Shown here: positions 31,628 to 38,005 of the stretch, piece after piece | Layout of the letters: each line of letters opens with the position of its first letter | How positions within the stretch are numbered: position 1 is the stretch's first letter | NCBI GenBank assembly: GCA_021847015.1 | Contig: JAJZVW010000030.1 | Coordinates: 1-38,005, forward strand | Origin: Pseudomonadota bacterium | GTDB taxonomy: Bacteria; Pseudomonadota; Alphaproteobacteria; Rhodospirillales; Magnetospirillaceae | Direction: 5' to 3' | DNA length: 38,005 bases | Notes under the pieces: generated by a model | What the model was told of the DNA's origin: nothing | Seen by the model: only the letters and a program-made list of their open reading frames with translations | Database searches by the model: none | Program-made: the position numbers and the translations under genes

Positions 31628-31729
31628 GGCGGCAAGATAGGCGCGCGCGGTCGCGCTGTCACCCTGGCGGAACGCTTGTTCCGGTCGGGCCGGCGGGGCT
31701 ACTCTGCGCGGACCTTGACCGGAGGCGCC

Positions 31730-33118
31730 ATGACCGCGAAGGATGTTGCCGACAGCGACGTCGCCCATCTCCTGCATCCCTACACCAATCTGGTCCGCCA
31801 CCGCGAAACCGGCCCGCTGGTGATCGAGCGTGGCGCAGGCGTGCGCGTGTTCGACAAAGACGGCCGCGATTACATCGAGGGGCTGGCCGGCCTGTGGTGC
31901 ACGGCGCTCGGCTGGGGCGAGGAGCGGCTTGTCGCCGTGGCGGCCGAGCAGATGCGGAAACTTCCTTTCTACCATCTGTTCGGGTCGAAGGCCCACGAGC
32001 CGGCGGTGCGCCTGGGCGAGCAGTTGGCGGCCGTCGCTCCCGTCGAGGACGCGCGGGTGTTCTTCGCCAATTCCGGTTCCGAGGCCAACGATACCGCCAT
32101 CAAGCTGATCTGGTACGTCAACAATGCCCTCGGCCGTCCGGCCAAGAAGAAGATCATCGCGCGCGATCGCGCCTATCACGGGGTCACTGTGGCGACCGCG
32201 TCGCTCACCGGCCTGCCGGCCAATCAGCGTTCGTTCGATTTGCCCATCGGCGGTGTCCTGCGTGCCGGTTGCCCCCATTACTGGCGTTACGGCCGGCCGG
32301 GTGAGACCGAGGAGGAATTCGCCACGCGCCTGGCCGAGGATCTGGAGCGCCAGGTCTTGGCCGAAGGCCCCGATACGGTGGCGGCTTTCTTCGCCGAGCC
32401 GGTGATGGGCGCGGGCGGCGTCATCGTTCCTCCCGTCACCTATTTCGACAAGATTCAGGCGGTGCTGCGCAAATACGACATTCTGCTGGTGGCCGACGAG
32501 GTCATCACAGGCTTCGGCCGCACCGGCGCCATGTTCGGCTGTGAAACTTTCGGCATCCGGCCCGACATGATGACGGTGGCCAAAGGGCTGTCCTCGGGCT
32601 ACCTGCCGATTTCGGCGCTGCTGATCAAGGGCTCGCTGTTCGAGGTTGTCGCATCCGAGGCGGGGCGGATCGGGGTTTTCGGCCATGGGTTCACCTATGG
32701 CGGTCACCCGGTGTCGGCGGCGGTGGCCTTGGAAACGCTCGCCATCTACCGGGAGCGCGACATTCTCGGCCATGTGCGGCGGGTGGCCCCGGTCTTCCAG
32801 GCCGGGCTTCGGGCGCTTCAGCAGCATCCGCTGGTGGGGGAAGCGCGGGGGATCGGCCTCATTGGCGCCTTGGAGCTTGTTACCGACAAGGATGCCCGGA
32901 CTCCGTTCGATCCGGCGCTGGGGGTGGGCGCGCGTCTGATGGCGAAGGCCCAGGAGCGGGGAGTGATTCTCCGCGCCATGGGCGATTCCATCGCGTTCGC
33001 GCCGCCGCTGATCATTTCCGAGTCCGAAATAGCGGAAATGCTCGCCCGGTTCCGCCTCGCCCTCGACGACGGACTGGCCGAGCTCGCGGCGGCCGGAGCG
33101 TTTGGTGCGCGTTCCTAG
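31730..33118 (+). CDS. Class III aminotransferase (omega-amino acid/diamine:pyruvate type)
   Basis: 462 residues, PLP enzyme. Features: LLHPYTNLVRHRETGPLVIE near 14-33, FFANSGSEANDTAIKL near 111-126 (phosphate binding), AYHGVTVATASLTG, ADEVITGFGRTGAMFG with Asp256, and the PLP lysine Lys285 in VAKGLSSGYLPISA. The group transfers terminal amino groups from beta-alanine, putrescine, GABA or taurine to pyruvate or a similar keto acid; the donor cannot be fixed by eye. ATG 31730 directly follows GGAGGCGCC. It is followed by hemA on the same strand, 125 nt later, with a likely separate promoter. Confidence 0.9.
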   Translation: MTAKDVADSDVAHLLHPYTNLVRHRETGPLVIERGAGVRVFDKDGRDYIEGLAGLWCTALGWGEERLVAVAAEQMRKLPFYHLFGSKAHEPAVRLGEQLAAVAPVEDARVFFANSGSEANDTAIKLIWYVNNALGRPAKKKIIARDRAYHGVTVATASLTGLPANQRSFDLPIGGVLRAGCPHYWRYGRPGETEEEFATRLAEDLERQVLAEGPDTVAAFFAEPVMGAGGVIVPPVTYFDKIQAVLRKYDILLVADEVITGFGRTGAMFGCETFGIRPDMMTVAKGLSSGYLPISALLIKGSLFEVVASEAGRIGVFGHGFTYGGHPVSAAVALETLAIYRERDILGHVRRVAPVFQAGLRALQQHPLVGEARGIGLIGALELVTDKDARTPFDPALGVGARLMAKAQERGVILRAMGDSIAFAPPLIISESEIAEMLARFRLALDDGLAELAAAGAFGARS

Positions 33119-33138
33119 ATTTGCGTGCCGCGTAACAG

Positions 33139-33178
33139 GCAAGCATGCTTGCGCCAGGGGTTTTCAATCCCTTAGGAT
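33139..33178 (+). promoter_or_regulatory. Candidate hemA promoter with 14-bp palindrome
   Basis: TTGCGC (33149-33154) and TAGGAT (33173-33178) lie 18 nt apart on the plus strand, 66 nt before the hemA ATG. A perfect 14-bp palindrome GCAAGCATGCTTGC (33139-33152) overlaps the -35 box, a suitable place for a repressor or activator dimer. Confidence 0.4.
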
Positions 33179-33243
33179 CGGGCGCATTCAATGTCCTCGC
33201 GCCGGGCGCGGCTCCGACGACGAGCGGGGAGGAAGGTGACGGC

Positions 33244-34476
33244 ATGGACTACCAGCATTATTTCGGCAAACGCATCAGCGATCTCAAGGCCGAGGGGCGC
33301 TACCGCATCTTCGCCGATCTCGAACGACAGGCCGGCCGCTTCCCCTTCGCGCTCAACCACCGGGACGGCGAGACGCACGAGGTAGTGGTCTGGTGCTCCA
33401 ACGATTACCTGGGCATGGGCCAGCATCCCGACGTCATCGCCGGTGCGGAAGAGGCGTTGCGGCGTTGCGGCGCCGGTGCCGGCGGCACCCGCAACATCTC
33501 GGGCACCAACCACTACCATGTGCTGCTGGAACAGGAACTGGCCTCCTGGAACGCCAAGGAATCGGCGCTGCTGTTCACCTCCGGCTATGTGGCCAACCAG
33601 ACGGCCTTGTCCACGCTGGGCGCCACCATTCCCGGCTGCGTGATCTTCTCGGACGAGCTGAACCACAACTCGATGATCGAGGGCATCCGCCATAGCCGGG
33701 CGCCCAAACACATCTTCCGCCACAACGATCCGGAAAGCCTGGACGAGGCGCTGTCGGCCTACCCCAGGGAAACTCCGAAGCTGGTGGTGTTCGAGTCCGT
33801 CTATTCCATGGACGGCGACATCGCCCCGCTGTCCGCTCTGTGCGACGTGGCCGAGGCGCACAACGCCATGACGTTCCTGGACGAGGTCCACGCCGTCGGC
33901 ATGTACGGCCGCGAAGGATCGGGCGTGGCCGAGCGTGACGGGGTCCGGGACCGCATCTCCATCGTCCAGGGCACGCTGGCCAAAGCCATCGGTGTGGTCG
34001 GCGGTTACATCGCCGCGTCGGACGCCTGCGTCGATTACGTTCGCAGCTTTGGGCCCGGCTTCATCTTCTCGTCGTCGCTGCCCCCCGCCGTGGCCGCCGC
34101 GGCCCTGGCCAGCATCCGCTTCCTGCGCGCCCACCCGGAAATGCGCGAACGTCACCAGGAACGGGCCGCCACCCTCAAGCGCCGCCTTGGCGAGGTTGGC
34201 ATCCCGGTGCTGCCGTCGGTCAGCCATATCGTCCCGGTCATGGTGGGCAACGCCGCCTTGTGCAAGAAGGCCAGCGACCTGTTGCTGACCCGGCACGGCA
34301 TCTACGTCCAGCCCATCAACTACCCGACCGTGCCGGTGGGCTCCGAGCGGCTCCGCATCACTCCGACCCCATTGCACGACGATTCCATGATGGATCACCT
34401 CGTCGATGCTTTGGTCAGCGTCTGGGACGAGCTGGATCTCCACAAGGATCACGGCAAAGTCAAAGCGGCGGAATAG
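33244..34476 (+). CDS. hemA: 5-aminolevulinate synthase (C4 pathway)
   Basis: 410 residues, the usual size for alphaproteobacterial HemA. It condenses glycine and succinyl-CoA to 5-aminolevulinate, the first step of heme, corrinoid and bacteriochlorophyll synthesis. Alpha-oxoamine-synthase features: WCSNDYLGMGQHP near 50-62, GTRNISGTNHYHVLLE near 81-96, SDELNHNSMIEGIR near 136-149, FLDEVHAVGMYG near 211-222 and PLP lysine Lys247 in GTLAKAIGVVGGY. The start at 33244 is preceded by GGGGAGGAAGGTGACGGC. A strong terminator follows. Cytoplasmic. Confidence 0.97.
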   Translation: MDYQHYFGKRISDLKAEGRYRIFADLERQAGRFPFALNHRDGETHEVVVWCSNDYLGMGQHPDVIAGAEEALRRCGAGAGGTRNISGTNHYHVLLEQELASWNAKESALLFTSGYVANQTALSTLGATIPGCVIFSDELNHNSMIEGIRHSRAPKHIFRHNDPESLDEALSAYPRETPKLVVFESVYSMDGDIAPLSALCDVAEAHNAMTFLDEVHAVGMYGREGSGVAERDGVRDRISIVQGTLAKAIGVVGGYIAASDACVDYVRSFGPGFIFSSSLPPAVAAAALASIRFLRAHPEMRERHQERAATLKRRLGEVGIPVLPSVSHIVPVMVGNAALCKKASDLLLTRHGIYVQPINYPTVPVGSERLRITPTPLHDDSMMDHLVDALVSVWDELDLHKDHGKVKAAE

Positions 34477-34496
34477 GCCGGACGGTTCCAGACGTG

Positions 34497-34534
34497 CCGG
34501 TGGCCGCACGAGCGGCAGGCCACCGGTCCCTTTT
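34497..34534 (+). terminator. Intrinsic terminator of hemA
   Basis: A perfect 9-bp stem CCGGTGGCC (34497-34505) with GGCCACCGG (34518-34526), 12-nt loop, followed by TCCC and four T (34531-34534). It starts 20 nt after the hemA stop, between hemA and the convergent sulfotransferase gene. Confidence 0.65.
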
Positions 34535-34569
34535 CCCGCCGCCGATGGCGACGCTTCGGACGGTTGGCC

Positions 34570-36084
34570 TTACCAGTCCGAATCCGCCTCGAACCCGAGT
34601 TCGATCAGGAGCGCGCCCGCGCGTTCCTTGAAAATCGCGCGCTCGCGCTCGGAAAATTCGCTGCGCCAGCGGCCGACCGTGGTGGTGTGGATCAGCCCGT
34701 TGTCGTTCTTGCCAGGCGCCCGGTTGAACTTGGCCAGGGTTTCTTCCAGCCGGGGTGATTCGAGCAATTGCGGACTCCAGTCGGCGCCCAGAAAGGCCAT
34801 CAGCCGCCGCAGCGTTCGTTCCGTATCGGTGACGAGGTCGAGATAACCCACCTCGATATAGCGGGGATGGTCGCGATACTTGCGGCCCGCCTCGACATCG
34901 GCGATCCAATAATCGATGCATCGCAGCAAAGCATCGGGTGACGCGGGATCCAAGCCATCCAGCTTCATCCATGTCTGGCGGCGCAAGGAACAGGCGACGT
35001 CGCGCCCGTCGCGAATGACATGCACGAAACGCGCGTTGGGGAAATGCGCGAAAATAAAATCCAGCCGCCATACGTTCTTGGGGGTCTTTTCGACCCAAAC
35101 GGTCTTTCCCGAACGGCGCAGGATTTCACGCTGAAAGAGTTCGACGAACTCGGCTTGCGACCGGCTGAGGCGTTCAAGGCGCTCCGTCCGTCCGTCCGGC
35201 AACCCGAACCGCCGGTCGATTTCGCCCGGATGCGTTACGCGTGTCAGAAACACGGTGCTCTCGGGGCCGGAAAAGATCGCCGGATGATTCGACAGGATGG
35301 CTTGCAGCAATGTCGTTCCGCTGCGTCCACATCCGCCGATGACGACGGGCGCGCTTTCGAACACGCGAGCTGGCGTCACCAGCGACAATATCTGCCAGCG
35401 GCGCCGGTAACCCATGATGTCGAAAAGCCCAGGCAGTCGGTTCCTGCCGGCGGGACGGGGGGCTCTCTTGGCGGCCGGCCGGGCGTTGGTCAGGGCGGCA
35501 TAGGTATCCAGCACCGCCAGGGCGGTCGCACTGCCGACGAAGAGCGTCAACAGGCCGTATACCGCGTCCCTCGTCACGATCGAGGAAAGGGAAAGCTGGA
35601 ACAATTTCCGCAATGTCAGCTCTGTCACCACGATGCCGCCGAGAAGGGCGGCGAACACGGTCTTGACACTGTACAGTCGGGCGATGTGGCGGGCCGCCAC
35701 TTCCGCTTCCGTTTTACGCGCGGGCGGGCGTCCGTGCCGGCGATTTGGCAATGTGTCGAGGAAAGCCGAATGCTCGCCGATGATGTCGGCCGGGATCGCG
35801 CGCTTCGCGAGAAAAAGTCCCAATACCAGGATTGCGACTTCATCGCTGTGGCCGAGAACCGGCACCGAGTCGGGCACAAGGTCGAACGGACAGAAGCCGT
35901 AGACGATTCCGCTCACGGCAAGTGCGCGCGCCAGCCAAGATACGCGCCGGTCCCTGGCAACCCGGATGGCGAGGCGGGCTCGGCGTCGAAGGCCAATGGC
36001 GGCGGCACGAAGGTGGCTTCCAACGACCTCGGCCCAGAGGATTGACCGGCGAAGCCGGGAGGTATCTATCCCTGGGCTTCCCAT
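34570..36084 (-). CDS. Membrane sulfotransferase-like protein fused to an N-terminal DUF1232 domain
   Basis: 504 residues. Residues about 45-95 are a DUF1232 (YkvA-like) module: YGFCPFDLVPDSVPVLGHSD followed by EVAILVLGLFLAKRAIP. Two hydrophobic helices follow (about 140-157 and 174-192). The C-terminal about 270 residues are a PAPS-dependent sulfotransferase: 5'-phosphosulfate loop IGGCGRSGTTLLQAIL at about 249-264, VEKTPKN near 331-337 and the 3'-phosphate motif FVHVIRDGRDVACSL at about 353-367. It should transfer sulfate from PAPS to a hydroxyl or amine acceptor, here at the cytoplasmic face of the membrane; the acceptor is unknown. ATG 36084 is chosen (GGGGG upstream); a TTG at 36153 would add 23 residues. 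Converges on hemA. Confidence 0.82.
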   Translation of the reverse strand: MGSPGIDTSRLRRSILWAEVVGSHLRAAAIGLRRRARLAIRVARDRRVSWLARALAVSGIVYGFCPFDLVPDSVPVLGHSDEVAILVLGLFLAKRAIPADIIGEHSAFLDTLPNRRHGRPPARKTEAEVAARHIARLYSVKTVFAALLGGIVVTELTLRKLFQLSLSSIVTRDAVYGLLTLFVGSATALAVLDTYAALTNARPAAKRAPRPAGRNRLPGLFDIMGYRRRWQILSLVTPARVFESAPVVIGGCGRSGTTLLQAILSNHPAIFSGPESTVFLTRVTHPGEIDRRFGLPDGRTERLERLSRSQAEFVELFQREILRRSGKTVWVEKTPKNVWRLDFIFAHFPNARFVHVIRDGRDVACSLRRQTWMKLDGLDPASPDALLRCIDYWIADVEAGRKYRDHPRYIEVGYLDLVTDTERTLRRLMAFLGADWSPQLLESPRLEETLAKFNRAPGKNDNGLIHTTTVGRWRSEFSERERAIFKERAGALLIELGFEADSDW

Positions 36085-36332
36085 CCGCGAAGACCCCCAA
36101 TCTTTTGGAGTAGCTGGGGGGGGACGGTAAGGCGGGGCATGTTTTTCGTGCAAGGAGCTTCATGCAATTTTAATGCGACGAACAGCGGCCCTTAATGTAT
36201 GGGCTGCGGCTCGGCGTCGCGGTTCTCCGTGTGCGGTCCGCCCCTGATTCTTTCCGGCCGGGCGCCAGCGGACGGAGGGATCGCTCCAATGCGCCCGGCA
36301 CGAACCGCCGAACCCGGCTCCGGGCGCGATTC
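36085..36332. other. Gap between murA and the DUF1232-sulfotransferase gene
   Basis: About 250 nt with no convincing gene. It holds an 8-bp inverted repeat GCGCCCGG/CCGGGCGC spanning roughly 36291-36328, just after the murA stop on the minus strand and without a T-run; this could be a weak murA terminator. An AT-richer patch near 36165-36200 may carry the promoter of the sulfotransferase gene. Confidence 0.3.
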
Positions 36333-37631
<1,299 letters not shown>

Positions 37632-37788
37632 TGGTTATCGTCCTCCCTTGGGACTCGTGCGGACGGCATGCCCATCGGGGGCATGATCGCGGTGAAAAGG
37701 GGCCGGTGTCGTGAGCGCCCGTGCCCCCGTCCGGGCGAGGGTCCTTTAGCGCGGCGCATCCCCGCGGTCAAGGCGCGCGGCCGGAGAG

Positions 37789-37893
37789 CAGCGGTTCTCA
37801 TTATGCGGCATCAGGGCATGTTGTCATCCCGAGGGAGCGGAGCGACTGAGGAATCTTTCACGCGAAAGTGCCGGAAAGATCCCTCGCCGTCGG
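37789..37893. mobile_element. MITE-like palindromic element, copy 3, truncated
   Basis: About 105 bp that match the complement of the element at 20211-20356 with only about three mismatches, from CAGCGGTTCTCATTATGC through GTCATCCCGAG and AGATCCCTCGCC. The match stops at about 37893, where copy 1 continues for about 40 more bases; instead an unrelated sequence with insertion-sequence character starts. It lies upstream of murA, pointing away from it. Confidence 0.85.
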
Positions 37894-38005
37894 GTAGTGT
37901 CTCAGTTTGAAATTTGACGCCCCTTGACGGGGGGTGGCGATGCCGCCCCACCTCCTATATGCTTAGCGAAAAGCATGGGAGGGTTTGATGGGATTCACAC
38001 ATAAA
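37894..38005 (+). mobile_element. Left end of an insertion sequence, running off the window
   Basis: Sequence starting near GTAGTGTCTCAGTTTGAAAT interrupts the MITE copy. After a short leader with a GC-rich hairpin (GGGGTGGC/GCCGCCCC), a strong ribosome site GGGAGGG is followed by ATG at 37988, the first codons of a probable transposase (MGFTHK, then the window ends). The IS family cannot be settled from this much sequence. Confidence 0.6.
37988..38005 (+). CDS. Start of a probable transposase gene (partial, 6 codons)
   Basis: ATG GGA TTC ACA CAT AAA, preceded by GGGAGGGTTTG. Position about 95 nt inside the putative IS end fits a transposase OrfA start. Only six residues are in the window, so the product name is inference from context. 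Confidence 0.4.

Noticed and set aside
30785..33142. A 785-codon open frame on the minus strand
   Set aside because: Only its last 280 codons (30785-31627) are the S49 peptidase. The upstream 500 codons are antisense to the class III aminotransferase, with His/Gly/Arg-rich low-complexity content typical of a GC-rich shadow frame.
36085..36153. TTG start at 36153 for the DUF1232-sulfotransferase
   Set aside because: No ribosome site before it and the extra 23 residues are Pro-rich without function; ATG 36084 is better.

Overview
This 38 kb window is GC-rich chromosomal DNA from an alphaproteobacterium. It is most likely a Rhodospirillales member of the Magnetospirillum/Phaeospirillum/Rhodospirillum type. 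That placement is inferred from a form II RuBisCO next to a class I phosphoribulokinase, an ALA-synthase HemA (C4 pathway), a suhB/mmgR-like small RNA, two chemoreceptors and a bacteriohemerythrin. No photosynthesis, magnetosome, phage, rRNA or CRISPR genes are visible.

Layout. 1-1.6 kb: initiator tRNA with its terminator, an FkbM-type methyltransferase and a tiny Cys-rich protein. 1.9-5.6 kb: a signalling island with a soluble CZB-domain chemoreceptor, a REC-PP2C phosphatase, an RsbW-like ATPase and a STAS antagonist; together these form a partner-switching module. 5.6-6.4 kb: a small zinc-ribbon protein and a small secreted protein. 6.5-8.9 kb: cbbM-cbbP, a minimal Calvin-cycle operon on the minus strand. 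9.2-12.7 kb: a divergent peptide-type ABC importer (binding protein plus two permeases, no ATPase). 12.8-17.5 kb: a thioredoxin-NHL protein facing an outer-membrane barrel, a transmembrane chemoreceptor and a periplasmic rhodanese. 17.8-20.1 kb: a small unknown protein, a TrmN6-like tRNA methyltransferase, a long-chain polyprenyl diphosphate synthase and a 38-residue membrane peptide. 20.2-23.7 kb: a MITE-like element, a glutathione-synthetase-like ATP-grasp protein, a rhodanese, a peptidoglycan-binding/PRC-barrel-like exported protein and two small lipoproteins. 23.9-27.1 kb: tRNA-Val, an N-formylglutamate amidohydrolase coupled to a GNAT acetyltransferase, an unknown 139-residue protein, a methyltransferase and the sRNA. 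27.3-30.4 kb: lytic transglycosylase, otsB, TPR lipoprotein, rpmJ and bacteriohemerythrin. 30.6-38 kb: a second repeat element, an S49 peptidase divergent from a class III aminotransferase, hemA, a DUF1232-sulfotransferase fusion, murA, then a third repeat copy cut by the left end of an insertion sequence that leaves the window.

How the genes work together. CbbM and CbbP fix CO2. HemA feeds tetrapyrrole synthesis and the polyprenyl synthase feeds quinone tails. MurA, the lytic transglycosylase and the peptidoglycan-binding protein act on the wall. The chemoreceptors, the partner-switching island and the hemerythrin suggest a motile cell that senses metal, redox or oxygen conditions. The points most worth following are the partner-switching island with its zinc-type chemoreceptor, the DUF1232-sulfotransferase fusion, the anti-Shine-Dalgarno sRNA, the ATP-grasp/rhodanese pair and the nested mobile repeats. 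All names rest on reading the sequence by eye; no database search was run.
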